26,297 nucleotides of DNA from Clostridiales bacterium (GTDB taxonomy: Bacteria > Bacillota > Clostridia > Oscillospirales > Oscillospiraceae). Location: positions 1 through 26,297 of the forward strand of contig JAHAEW010000043.1 in NCBI GenBank assembly GCA_018374635.1, given 5' to 3'. Position numbers and translations under genes: made by a program. Of this stretch, positions 14,693 through 22,374 are shown piece by piece. Numbering within the stretch: the first letter of the stretch is position 1; each line of letters opens with the position of its first letter. Under the pieces are notes generated by a model that did no database searches, was not told where the DNA came from, and worked only from the letters and a program-made list of their open reading frames with translations.

Positions 14693-15868
14693 TCAGCCGC
14701 CGGAGGGGGCAAGATTCAGGAAAACCTGCCCTGCGGCCCGGGCAAAGCAGCGGGCGCCGTTGAGGGCTTCCTGAAGGGTGTTGCCGTGGGCGCCCACCTC
14801 CACCAGCAGGGAGCCGGGAGTCAGGTTCTGGTTGTATACCGAGCTGCGCAGGGTCATGGGACGGGCCAGGGTGGGATAGAGGGTGTCCATGCTCCGCTGA
14901 ATGCGGGCGGCAAGGGCCAGATTTTCCATCCAGTTGGGGTGGGTGGCGCCGCTGCCCAGCACCAGCATGACCTGGGCGGTCTTGACACCGTCCACCTTGG
15001 TCACGGCCTTGTACACCGTGTTGTCGCTGCCCGCCAGGGCGTCCCGGTGGACGTCCAGCACCAGCTGGATGGAGGGATACTGGGCAAGATACTTCTGGAT
15101 GGCGGCCCCCGAGCGGGAGTAGGCCCCATTGTAGGCGGGATAGTCGTAGACGCCCTTGTCGTGGAGAACGGACAGGCCCATTTCGGTAAAGACCCGCTCC
15201 ATCTCGTTTCCCACCCGGATCATATTGTAGTTTTCGTCCAGCGTGCGGGAATTCTGGTCGCTGGGGGTATAGACGTCGCTGCCGTCGGGCGTATAGGCCT
15301 CGGTGGCGTGGGTATGTATAATGAGGATCTGGGGTCCCTGCTGGGGAAGCTGGGCCTTGATGGGCGCGGCGGCGGCCGCGGCCAGATCCACGGGCAGGCT
15401 GGTCCGGTTATAGAGATACAGGCCGTCGGCGTAGGCGTATCCGTCGGTTGTGGTGGGGACCAGGGTGCGCTCCACGATATCTCCGGGCGCGGCGGTGACC
15501 GCGGGAGGCTCTTCCTCCTCCGCCGGGGCTGTGGCGGATGGCGCGGGCGGGGCGGAGGGACTTGGCTGGGCGGCCAGGGGGTCCGTGTCGTCCATCCCCG
15601 CGCCCTGGCGCAGCAGCGCCGACTGATCCACCACCAGGCGCTGCCAGAAGTCCAGCTCGTCCATCACCGTTCCGGTCTCCACGCTCCCCAGTTCGGCCTG
15701 GAGGGCGGCGGAGACAAAGAGCGGGCTGGCGCTGAGGGCGTCCAGACTTCCGGCGGCAAGTCCCCAGCTGGTCCCGGCCAGGAGGGCCCATACCGCCAGG
15801 GTAGCCAGAAAGAAGGCGGCGCAGCGCCGGAAAAGGCGGGACCACAGAATGCGGCTGTGTGTACGCAT
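14693..15868 (-). CDS. spoIIP: SpoIIP, stage II sporulation amidase/endopeptidase
   Basis: 391 residues. One membrane anchor at about 17-38, a Pro/Ala/Glu-rich linker near 100-128, and the catalytic amidase_3-like domain about 178-388. Zinc and catalytic motifs are visible: IHTHATEAY (185-192), LDVHRDA (271-277) and LLVEVGAHGN (354-363). SpoIIP strips peptides and glycan from the septal wall together with SpoIID and SpoIIM, driving engulfment of the forespore. AAAGGA lies 9 bases before the ATG. The gene heads the run spoIIP, ytvI-like, htrA-like on the - strand, with a sigma-E-like promoter upstream. Confidence 0.95.
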   Translation of the reverse strand: MRTHSRILWSRLFRRCAAFFLATLAVWALLAGTSWGLAAGSLDALSASPLFVSAALQAELGSVETGTVMDELDFWQRLVVDQSALLRQGAGMDDTDPLAAQPSPSAPPAPSATAPAEEEEPPAVTAAPGDIVERTLVPTTTDGYAYADGLYLYNRTSLPVDLAAAAAAPIKAQLPQQGPQILIIHTHATEAYTPDGSDVYTPSDQNSRTLDENYNMIRVGNEMERVFTEMGLSVLHDKGVYDYPAYNGAYSRSGAAIQKYLAQYPSIQLVLDVHRDALAGSDNTVYKAVTKVDGVKTAQVMLVLGSGATHPNWMENLALAARIQRSMDTLYPTLARPMTLRSSVYNQNLTPGSLLVEVGAHGNTLQEALNGARCFARAAGQVFLNLAPSGG

Positions 15869-15913
15869 GAGACATCATCCTTTCTCTTCGGTGGGGGAGG
15901 AAATGGTTGGTCA

Positions 15914-15943
15914 AGCATATGCGCTCCGGCGGGGGGATATGCC
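15914..15943 (-). promoter_or_regulatory. candidate sigma-E promoter of spoIIP
   Basis: On the - strand GGCATATC (15936-15943), 14-base spacer and CATATGCT (15914-15921). This resembles the sigma-E pattern (-35 with ATATT preceded by C/T-A, -10 CATACA-T, 13-15 spacing). No sigma-A promoter is evident on that strand. spoIIP is a sigma-E gene in B. subtilis. Confidence 0.55.
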
Positions 15944-15976
15944 TGTCCCGGAAAACGCGCCGTGCCGCCCTGCGCC

Positions 15977-16004
15977 TTGACATTTGACCGGGTTCCGATA
16001 TAAT
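15977..16004 (+). promoter_or_regulatory. sigma-A promoter of degV
   Basis: Consensus TTGACA (15977-15982), 16-base spacer, perfect TATAAT (15999-16004). It yields a leader of about 140 bases. Confidence 0.85.
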
Positions 16005-16019
16005 AAGGCGAACCAGTTT

Positions 16020-16114
16020 GCCGGGCGTGCCGGCGCACCCGGGCGCGATGGGCAAAAACAGGCATTTTTCCAGGAAACAGCCCGCCATGGAGCGGGATAC
16101 CTGACGCTGTTTCC
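16020..16114 (+). other. structured leader of the degV mRNA
   Basis: Three successive hairpins: GCCGG/CCGGC (16020-16034); an A/T hairpin of AAAAA and TTTTT around CAGGCA near 16052-16070; and a two-tier stem GGAAACAG (16073-16080) with CTGTTTCC (16107-16114) enclosing CCCGC/GCGGG (16081-16096). The ribosome-binding site follows 20 bases later. It is not a riboswitch class I recognise. Confidence 0.4.
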
Positions 16115-16150
16115 CGGCTTTGATCGTGTGTTTGAAAGGAAGTTTGGAAG

Positions 16151-16993
16151 ATGATACGGATTTTGACGGACAGCACCAGCGACATCTCCCCTGCCCGCGC
16201 GGCGGAGCTGGGGGTGGAGATCCTCCCCCTTACCGTCCTTTTTGGAGAGGAGTCCTTCCAGGACGGGGTGGAGATCACGAACGAGGCGTTCTATGCCCGG
16301 CTGGAGAAGGCGGACGCCCTGCCCACCACCGCCCAGATCCCGCCGGAGACCTTTATCCAGACCTTTGAGCGGCTGACCAAGAGCGGGGATCAGGTGCTGG
16401 CCATCCTGATCTCCAGCGCCATGTCGGGCACCTACCAGTCCGCCATGATCGCCCGCGGCATCGTGGACGAGAGCAAGATCGCCGTGGTGGACGCCCGGAC
16501 CGTCACCTTCGGCATGGGCCTTTTGGTGGAAGCCGCCTGCCAGCTCCGAGACCAGGAGCTCTCCCTGGCTGAACTCAGGGCGCAGGTGGAGGAGCTGGCC
16601 GGCCGGGTGCGGCTGCTGGCCGTGGTGGACACCCTCAAGTATCTGAAAATGGGCGGACGCATCTCGGGAGCCACCGCCGTGGTGGGCGGCCTTCTGGGGA
16701 TCAGCCCCATCATTACCATTGAGGACGGCCTTGTGGTCTCGGTGGGGAAATGCCGGGGCAGAAAGGCCGGCTTCCAGTTCATCCGCAAGTGGATGGAGGA
16801 GAAGGAGGCCATGGACCCCGCGCTGCCGGTGGCCTTCGGGCACTCCAACGCACCCGGGGCCCTGGCCGACTGTATGGCCTATTTTGCCGCGGAGACGCGG
16901 GGGATGACGGTGCGCCCCAGCGACATCGGCGCTGTGGTGGGCACTCACGCCGGTCCCGGCGCCACCGGCATCGCCTACTTTGTCCGCAAATGA
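16151..16993 (+). CDS. degV: DegV family fatty-acid-binding protein
   Basis: 280 residues, the family size. It starts IRILTDSTSDISPARAAELG, has TTAQIPPETF near 58, ISSAMSGTYQSA near 87-98, and VDTLKYLKMGGRISG near 158-172. These residues line the acyl-chain pocket in known DegV/FakB structures. Such proteins bind fatty acids and, as FakB with the kinase FakA, feed exogenous fatty acids into phospholipids. No fakA gene is in the window. AAAGGAAG precedes the ATG. It has its own promoter; the next promoter overlaps its stop codon. Confidence 0.93.
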   Translation: MIRILTDSTSDISPARAAELGVEILPLTVLFGEESFQDGVEITNEAFYARLEKADALPTTAQIPPETFIQTFERLTKSGDQVLAILISSAMSGTYQSAMIARGIVDESKIAVVDARTVTFGMGLLVEAACQLRDQELSLAELRAQVEELAGRVRLLAVVDTLKYLKMGGRISGATAVVGGLLGISPIITIEDGLVVSVGKCRGRKAGFQFIRKWMEEKEAMDPALPVAFGHSNAPGALADCMAYFAAETRGMTVRPSDIGAVVGTHAGPGATGIAYFVRK

Positions 16994-17018
16994 CAGACGG
17001 GGGAACCTGTGCTATAAT
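16990..17018 (+). promoter_or_regulatory. sigma-A promoter of the HD-MATE-aroK-gntR run
   Basis: ATGACA (16990-16995), 17-base spacer, perfect TATAAT (17013-17018) with TG one base upstream. The -35 overlaps the degV stop. A small hairpin GGCCGT/ACGGCC (17030-17044) follows in the leader. Confidence 0.75.
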
Positions 17019-17074
17019 ATGTCTCATATGGCCGTTTTACGGCCGGATATCTATGTCCCAAGGGAGGAACCAAG

Positions 17075-17659
17075 ATGAGTGCCCGAGAGGAATTCATGGA
17101 ACTTTTCACCACCCATATTCACCGGGAGGGCAGCGAGGGCCTGCTGGATTACCTTCAGAACAAGAGCGATTTTTTCACCGCCCCCGCGTCGGCGAAATTC
17201 CACGGGGCCTATGCCGGCGGCCTGTGCGACCACAGCGTGAACGTGTACCACTGCCTGCGGGAGTACCTGGAGCGGGAGCGGGTCAAGGAGCTTTACGGAC
17301 TGGACTACGGGGAGGAGAGCATTGCCATTGCCGCCCTGCTCCACGATGTATGCAAGATCGGCTGCTATAAGACGGGGACCCGAAACGTCAAGGGGCCCGA
17401 CGGCAAGTGGCAGGCGGTGCCCACCTTTTTCTATGAAGATCCCCTGCCCTACGGACATGGGGAGAAGTCGGTCTACATCCTCAGCGGCTTTATGCGCCTC
17501 ACCCGGGAGGAGGCCATGGCCATCCGCTGGCACATGGGATTTTCCGGCTCGGAGGACGCCCGGATGGTGGGTCAGGCCTTCCAGCAGTATCCCCTGGCGT
17601 TTGCGCTGAGCGTAGCCGATATGGAGGCCACATATTTCCTGGAAAATGAGGAGGCGTGA
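17075..17659 (+). CDS. HD-domain phosphohydrolase
   Basis: 194 residues. Metal-binding HD residues are visible as His53 (GGLCDHS), His90-Asp91 (LLHDVCKIG), His128 (YGHGE), His153 (RWHMG) and Asp182 (SVADMEA). That is a two-metal pattern often found in nucleotide phosphohydrolases. The substrate cannot be read from sequence; the DNA/RNA-helicase or HDIG labels do not fit. GGGAGG lies 7 bases before the ATG. It heads a four-gene run; the next start lies 6 bases beyond its stop. Confidence 0.88.
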   Translation: MSAREEFMELFTTHIHREGSEGLLDYLQNKSDFFTAPASAKFHGAYAGGLCDHSVNVYHCLREYLERERVKELYGLDYGEESIAIAALLHDVCKIGCYKTGTRNVKGPDGKWQAVPTFFYEDPLPYGHGEKSVYILSGFMRLTREEAMAIRWHMGFSGSEDARMVGQAFQQYPLAFALSVADMEATYFLENEEA

Positions 17660-17664
17660 TTCCT

Positions 17665-19050
17665 GTGGCAAAGCGTGAGAATGATCTGGGCAGAGATCCC
17701 ATCGGCCCGCTGCTGGTGCGCCTGGCGGTACCGGCTGTGACGGCCCAGCTGGTCAACGCCCTGTACAACATTGTGGACCGGATGTACATCGGCCACATTG
17801 AGGGGGTGGGCGACCTGGCCCTCACCGGGCTTGGCATCTGCTTCCCGGTCATCATGTTCGTCTCGGCCATCTCCGCCCTGGTGGGCATGGGCGGCGGCTC
17901 CCGGGCGGTGGTGCGCATGGGAGAGGGAAAAATGGAGGAGGCAAACGCCATCCTGGGCAGCTGTACCGCCCTGCTGGTCCTGCTCTCGGTCCTGGTGACA
18001 GTGGCCTTTCAGCTGGTGCGGGACCCCATGCTCCTCCTCTTCGGAGCCACGGAGAATACCCTGGGCTATGCCTCCGACTACCTCGCGATCTACCTGTGGG
18101 GCACCATCTTTGTGGAGATCTCACTGGGCCTGAACTTCTTTATCACCTCCCAGGGATTTTCCACCGTCTCCATGGCCACGGTGCTCATCGGAGCGGTGGC
18201 CAACATCGTGCTGGACCCCATTTTCATCTTTGGCTTTGGGATGGGCGTGCGGGGAGCGGCGCTGGCGACCGTTGCCGCCCAGGCCCTCTCGGCGGTGTGG
18301 GTGCTGCGCTTCCTCAGCGGAAAGCGGACCCGGCTGCGCTTCCAGCGCCGCTATTTCCGCCTGGACGGCCGGGTGCTGGCTCCGGTGCTGGCGGTCGGGG
18401 TGTCCCCCTTTATCATGCAGTCCACCGAGAGCCTGGTGAACATCTCCTTCAACTCCTCCCTCAAGGCCTTCGGCGGGGACCCGGCGGTAGGGGCCATGAC
18501 CATCTGCTCCAGCATCATGCAGATTTTCAACATGCTCTTCCAGGGGCTCTCCCAGGGGGCCCAGCCCATTGTGGGCTTCAATTACGGCTCGGGACAGATC
18601 GACCGGGTAAAAAAGACCTTCCGGCTGCTCTTCTTCTCCTCGCTGGCCTTCAGCACGGCGGCCTGGGGCGCCATCGAGCTCTTCCCCCAGGTCTTTGTGT
18701 CCATCTTCAACGATGAGCCGGCGCTGGTGAACATCGCGGTGTGGACCCTGCGGGTGTATGTGGCCGGCATGTTCATGCTGGGCATCCAGTTCTCCTGCCA
18801 GCAGACCTTTGTGGCGCTGGGAGAGGCCAAGATCTCTCTCTTCCTGGCCCTGCTGCGCAAGATTATCCTCCTCATCCCCCTGATTTTCATCCTGCCAAAC
18901 TTCTTTACGGATAAAGTGCTGGCCGTCTTTGTGGCCGAACCGGCCGCCGATGTGCTGGCCGCCGCCGCTACGGGACTTATTTTCCTGTGGCGCTTTCCCC
19001 GCATTCTGCGCCGCCGGACGGAAGAGACCGGCGGAGCGAAAACCGTGTAA
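17665..19050 (+). CDS. MATE family multidrug/sodium-type efflux transporter
   Basis: 461 residues, 12 membrane spans in two repeats of six, as in MATE proteins of the MepA/NorM type. Helix 1 region carries PLLVRLAVPAVTAQLVNALYN, helix 2 has VDRMYIGHIEG, and the second half has GAQPIVGFNYGSGQ. These proteins expel cationic drugs in exchange for Na+ or H+. I chose GTG 17665-17667, because GAGGAGG lies 10 bases upstream; the GTG at 17656 would sit on the ribosome-binding site. Its presence beside an HD hydrolase and aroK shows no clear functional link. Confidence 0.94.
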   Translation: MAKRENDLGRDPIGPLLVRLAVPAVTAQLVNALYNIVDRMYIGHIEGVGDLALTGLGICFPVIMFVSAISALVGMGGGSRAVVRMGEGKMEEANAILGSCTALLVLLSVLVTVAFQLVRDPMLLLFGATENTLGYASDYLAIYLWGTIFVEISLGLNFFITSQGFSTVSMATVLIGAVANIVLDPIFIFGFGMGVRGAALATVAAQALSAVWVLRFLSGKRTRLRFQRRYFRLDGRVLAPVLAVGVSPFIMQSTESLVNISFNSSLKAFGGDPAVGAMTICSSIMQIFNMLFQGLSQGAQPIVGFNYGSGQIDRVKKTFRLLFFSSLAFSTAAWGAIELFPQVFVSIFNDEPALVNIAVWTLRVYVAGMFMLGIQFSCQQTFVALGEAKISLFLALLRKIILLIPLIFILPNFFTDKVLAVFVAEPAADVLAAAATGLIFLWRFPRILRRRTEETGGAKTV

Positions 19051-19067
19051 AAGGAGGAAGGGCCGCT

Positions 19068-19571
19068 ATGAACAACATCACGCTGATCGGCATGCCCGGC
19101 TCGGGCAAGAGCACCGTGGGAGTGCTGCTGGCCAAAACCCTGGGATTTGACTTTCTGGACACCGATCTGCTCATTCAAAAGCGGGAGGGAGCGCTGCTTC
19201 AGGAGGTGCTCAATGCCCACGGAACCGAGGCTTTTCTGGATCTGGAGGCCGACGCCATCTGCTCGGTAGAGTGTCAGCGCACCGTCATCGCCCCCGGTGG
19301 AAGCGTCATCTGCCGGGCGCGGGGGATCGAGCACCTGAAAAATCTGGGCAGGGTGATTTATCTGCGCATCCCCTGTGAGGTGCTGGAGGAGCGCATCCAC
19401 AACATGGGCTCCCGGGGGATCGCCTTTCAGCCGGGGGAGACGCTGCGGGATATCTACGAGTACCGCACCCCGCTGTATGAAACATACGCCGACGTGATCG
19501 TGGATGGCGATAAAGGCTCTCTGGAGGAGACGCTTGCCGCGGTGCTTCAGGCCCTGATCGGCTGCGCGTGA
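19068..19571 (+). CDS. aroK: shikimate kinase
   Basis: 167 residues, the usual size. P-loop GMPGSGKS at 8-15, shikimate-binding D-T-D at 31-33, the GG motif in IAPGGSVIC, and the lid/adenine-binding Arg in RTPLYETYAD. It phosphorylates shikimate to shikimate 3-phosphate in chorismate synthesis. One difference is that the usual R after F-R-x-x-E reads FLDLEAD here, so the shikimate-contacting Arg of that motif is replaced. The enzyme may therefore be an atypical member. AAGGAGG precedes the ATG; 17 bases separate it from the MATE gene. Confidence 0.88.
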   Translation: MNNITLIGMPGSGKSTVGVLLAKTLGFDFLDTDLLIQKREGALLQEVLNAHGTEAFLDLEADAICSVECQRTVIAPGGSVICRARGIEHLKNLGRVIYLRIPCEVLEERIHNMGSRGIAFQPGETLRDIYEYRTPLYETYADVIVDGDKGSLEETLAAVLQALIGCA

Positions 19572-19588
19572 GCGAAAGGAGGAGCCAT

Positions 19589-20341
19589 ATGGGAGAGCGT
19601 ACACGGAACGGGCTGGATATTTTACCCGTAGACAGCGCGGAATTGTCCTTTAAGACCAAGATGGCGCTCATTGACTTCATCCGCGGTCACGACAGCGACC
19701 AGCCGTTCAAGCTGCCCAGCGAGGACCATTTGGCCCGGCGGCTGGGCGTGAGCCGCAACGCTCTGCGGGATGTGCTGGCCTCGCTGGAGGAGATGGGGCT
19801 GGTCACCCGCCAGCGCAGCAAAGGGACCCTGGCCAATCCAAGAGTGGCGCGGGAGTGCCGGATGGACACCGACCCCGGCCTGAGCCGGATGATCACCAGA
19901 ATGGGATACCGGTCCCGGCACGAGGTGACCGCTCTGCGCTTTGTGGAGGGGGTGGATTCCAGGCTGGAACAAAACTCCGACTCCTATCTGGAGGTGGGGA
20001 AGCTCTTTTACGCGGACGATATCCCGGTGGCCTTTGCCAATGATCATGTAGAGGGCAGGCTCGCCGCCGGACACCGGGAGCGGTTTGATGTTCTGCGGGA
20101 GGAGAACTGCTTTTTCTTCCTCAAGGAGTGCTGCGGCGTGCCGGTGGCATACAGCATGTCCACCTTTGACGTTATGCAGGCGGATGAGACCTTGCAGGCC
20201 CTCTTCCGTGTGGGACCGGAAGAGCTCTTCCTGGTCATGGACGACATCGTCTACTCCCGGGACCTGGAGATCGTGTGTCACGCGGTGTCCTATTACCGCA
20301 AGGGGTATCTGCCCCTCAAGGTGCTGCGCAAGGGCTGGTAA
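19589..20341 (+). CDS. GntR family regulator with UTRA-type ligand domain
   Basis: 250 residues. Winged helix about 20-88 (LPSEDHLARRLGVSRNALRDVLASLEEMGLVTRQRSKGT) followed by a C-terminal domain (about 100-250) of the HutC/UTRA type with L-E-V-G-K-L-F-Y-A-D-D-I-P-V-A and a terminal YYRKGYLPLKVLR. These regulators bind small metabolites and usually control a nearby operon. AAAGGAGG is 6 bases before the ATG. It is last in its run and directly upstream of the mch pair, which it may regulate. Confidence 0.9.
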   Translation: MGERTRNGLDILPVDSAELSFKTKMALIDFIRGHDSDQPFKLPSEDHLARRLGVSRNALRDVLASLEEMGLVTRQRSKGTLANPRVARECRMDTDPGLSRMITRMGYRSRHEVTALRFVEGVDSRLEQNSDSYLEVGKLFYADDIPVAFANDHVEGRLAAGHRERFDVLREENCFFFLKECCGVPVAYSMSTFDVMQADETLQALFRVGPEELFLVMDDIVYSRDLEIVCHAVSYYRKGYLPLKVLRKGW

Positions 20342-20359
20342 ATGGAATCGAAACATAGG

Positions 20360-20398
20360 AGGACCGCGCTTCCCGGAGAGGGGGAGCGCGGTCCTTTT
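20360..20398 (+). terminator. terminator after the gntR gene
   Basis: 10-11-bp stem AGGACCGCGCT (20360-20370) with AGCGCGGTCCT (20385-20395), followed by TTTT. It separates the gntR run from the mch operon. Confidence 0.88.
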
Positions 20399-20452
20399 CC
20401 ATGCGGATGGACAAACTATACAAATATGATTTTATAATGCGATAAATTGATA

Positions 20453-20481
20453 TTGATAATAACGAAAAGATGTGGTACCAT
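20453..20481 (+). promoter_or_regulatory. candidate promoter and operator of the mch operon
   Basis: TTGATA (20453-20458), 17-base spacer, TACCAT (20476-20481). The -10 box is embedded in the perfect palindrome TGGTACCA (20473-20480), whose GT/AC core resembles HutC-subfamily GntR operators. A second TATAAT lies at 20433-20438 with only a poor -35. Confidence 0.5.
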
Positions 20482-20549
20482 CTGGATAGTGGAATAATGC
20501 TACAAATAGAAGAGCCAAAAGGACCCCGAATCAAAAAGGAGGTTTTCAT

Positions 20550-21512
20550 TTGGATTTTTCCATCAATCAGCGTGCCCTGGCCCTGGTGGTGGAGGAGATC
20601 CTCCCCCACCAGGAGCAGCTCCAGGTACGCGCCCACACCCTGGCAAACGGAGCCACGGTCATCGACATGGGCGTGGAGGAAAAGGCGGGCTGGCGGGCCG
20701 GCAAGCTCTTTACGGAGAGCTGCTTGGGCGGCCTGGGCCGGCTGGACTTCACCACTATGTGGATCGGGGCGCATCTGGTCCCCGCCGCCACCGTCACGGT
20801 GGACCGCCCTGCCGTGGCCGAGCTCTCCTGTCACGACGCCATCTATGTGATGGACTACCAAGGAGTGCGCACTACCTTTTCCGGCCCATTCCGGGCCATT
20901 GGGGGCATGGATGCCTATGCCCGCGCCACGCCTTACCGGGACCCCTGTACGTCCCGGGCGGTGGCCCATCTCCAGACCACGGAGCTGCCCGGAGAGGAGA
21001 TGACCACCCAGCTGGCCGGAGAGATCGGCGTTGATCCCTCGGGCCTCTATCTGCTGGCCGCCCGGACCGGGACCCTGGCCGGGGCAGTGCAGGTCTGCGC
21101 CCGCAATGTGGAGCAGACCTTCCCCACCCTGCTGGACCGGGGCTTTGATACGGACTGCGTGGCGCAGGCCTCGGGAAGCGCCCCCATTTTCGGCGTGGCG
21201 GCCGACGAGTATGCGGCCTACGGCCGGGTCAACGACTGCCTGATCTACGGGCAGGAGACCAACCTCTGGGTGGACTGTACCGACGAGGCGATCGAGCGCA
21301 TCCTCCCCGACCTGACCTTTGACAAGAACCGGGACGTCTACGGGACCTCTTTTGAGGAGCTCTTTGCCCGCAGCGGGCACAACTGGGCCCAGGTCCCCCG
21401 GGACTGGGACGCCCCCTGCAAGATCAATTTCCACAATCTCCGCACGGGACATGCCTTCTCCTCCGGCCGTCTGGGCTATGACACGCTGGAGCGGAGCTTT
21501 CTCGGAATCTGA
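20550..21512 (+). CDS. mch: homologue of methenyl-tetrahydromethanopterin cyclohydrolase (Mch)
   Basis: 320 residues, matching the 310-325 of archaeal Mch. Conserved Mch regions are seen in order: GWRAGKLFTESCLGGLG (47-63), VDRPAVAELSCHDA near 84-97, SGPFRAIGG (111-119), LAARTGTLAGAVQVCARNVE (169-188), and the C-terminal GTSFEELFARSGHNW region with FHNLRTGHAFSSGRL. The R-x-x-E pair linked to catalysis in Mch is present as Arg185 and Glu188. Mch interconverts methenyl- and formyl-tetrahydromethanopterin. Folate-based bacteria normally use FolD or FchA, so the substrate here may differ. TTG 20550-20552 is the start; AAGGAGG is 7 bases upstream. The paralogue follows after 15 bases. Confidence 0.88.
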   Translation: MDFSINQRALALVVEEILPHQEQLQVRAHTLANGATVIDMGVEEKAGWRAGKLFTESCLGGLGRLDFTTMWIGAHLVPAATVTVDRPAVAELSCHDAIYVMDYQGVRTTFSGPFRAIGGMDAYARATPYRDPCTSRAVAHLQTTELPGEEMTTQLAGEIGVDPSGLYLLAARTGTLAGAVQVCARNVEQTFPTLLDRGFDTDCVAQASGSAPIFGVAADEYAAYGRVNDCLIYGQETNLWVDCTDEAIERILPDLTFDKNRDVYGTSFEELFARSGHNWAQVPRDWDAPCKINFHNLRTGHAFSSGRLGYDTLERSFLGI

Positions 21513-21527
21513 TGTGAGGTGACGCAT

Positions 21528-22205
21528 ATGACCAGCCTGGAGTGTGCCCGCGCGGCCTTTGCCGCGCTGTGTGAGAACAGCCCCGCCAACCACTGCCGTG
21601 TTCTGGAAAGCAGCGTCCTGGACGCCGGGAAGGAGGTCCCCGGCGGCTGGAGCTCGGCCCGGACCCTGACCGAGGGGCTTTATGGCGGGAAAGCCATCGT
21701 GAACGTGTCCCAGCAGAGGCTGGGTGAGGAGCAGGTCCCCACCGTGGAGATCCTGTGCGACGATCCGGTGCTGGCCGCCGGGAGCTTTGCCATCCGGGAT
21801 GGCCTGGTGGGCCTGCGGGAGGCGGACGGCGCCTGGGCGCTGGCCTACGGGGAGAGCGCCGGGGGGGCGCGGGGGAATGTGGCGCTGGCCGCTCCGGCCA
21901 GCCTGTGTGCCGTGGTGGTGGAGGCCGCCGCGGCGGTGCCCCGGGCGGTATCCTACCTCCTGGAGCAGGGCGTGCCGGAGGCGGACGTCCTGTGGGGGTG
22001 GAGCTGCTGCCCGGTGGTGTTCCCCTCTCTGGATGGGGAGGCGGTCCGCGCCGCCCACCGCGCCGCCATCGCCGCCCACGGAGTGTGCAGCATCTGGGTC
22101 CGGCGCGCGCGCGCCGATCTGGAGGTCCTCGCCCGGAACTGGGACGCCTTCCGCCTGCGCCTGCACTGCCTGGAGGACGGAAAGACCTACGGCGCGCGGG
22201 GATAA
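21528..22205 (+). CDS. shortened, divergent Mch paralogue
   Basis: 225 residues. By eye it aligns with the preceding Mch homologue in three blocks: residues 40-95 with Mch 47-101 (GGWSSARTLTEGLYGG against AGWRAGKLFTESCLGG); 118-191 with 168-241 (ending in W-V in both); and 204-224 with 285-307 (NWDAFRLRLHCLEDGKTYGA against DWDAPCKINFHNLRTGHAFS). About 45 residues after the first block and 30 after the second are missing. The catalytic R-x-x-E is lost (Ala135, Pro138). It is either a pseudoenzyme partner or a diverged enzyme. GAGGTGA lies 5 bases before the ATG; a GTG three codons earlier has no site. Confidence 0.75.
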   Translation: MTSLECARAAFAALCENSPANHCRVLESSVLDAGKEVPGGWSSARTLTEGLYGGKAIVNVSQQRLGEEQVPTVEILCDDPVLAAGSFAIRDGLVGLREADGAWALAYGESAGGARGNVALAAPASLCAVVVEAAAAVPRAVSYLLEQGVPEADVLWGWSCCPVVFPSLDGEAVRAAHRAAIAAHGVCSIWVRRARADLEVLARNWDAFRLRLHCLEDGKTYGARG

Positions 22206-22374
22206 ATGCCAAACCCCGGAGAGCGGTTGTAATTCAAGTTGTAAAGCGGCGGTAAGGATGTATCTGGATGTGCTGTATGCAGTGAGCCAGCAGAGAGTAT
22301 GAGATGGCAAATAATGCACATGTGCGGATACGCCCGGCCGAACAGGTTCTGTTTCACATACATGGGAGGCAGCG

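Noticed and set aside
20408..20438. TGGACA with TATAAT as a second mch promoter
   Set aside because: The spacer is 19 bases and the -35 is weak; the downstream TTGATA-17-TACCAT pair is better placed, though the first cannot be ruled out.
22247..22302. 14-codon frame starting MYLDVLYAVS after the Mch paralogue
   Set aside because: The only purine-rich stretch touches the ATG and the peptide has no recognisable feature.
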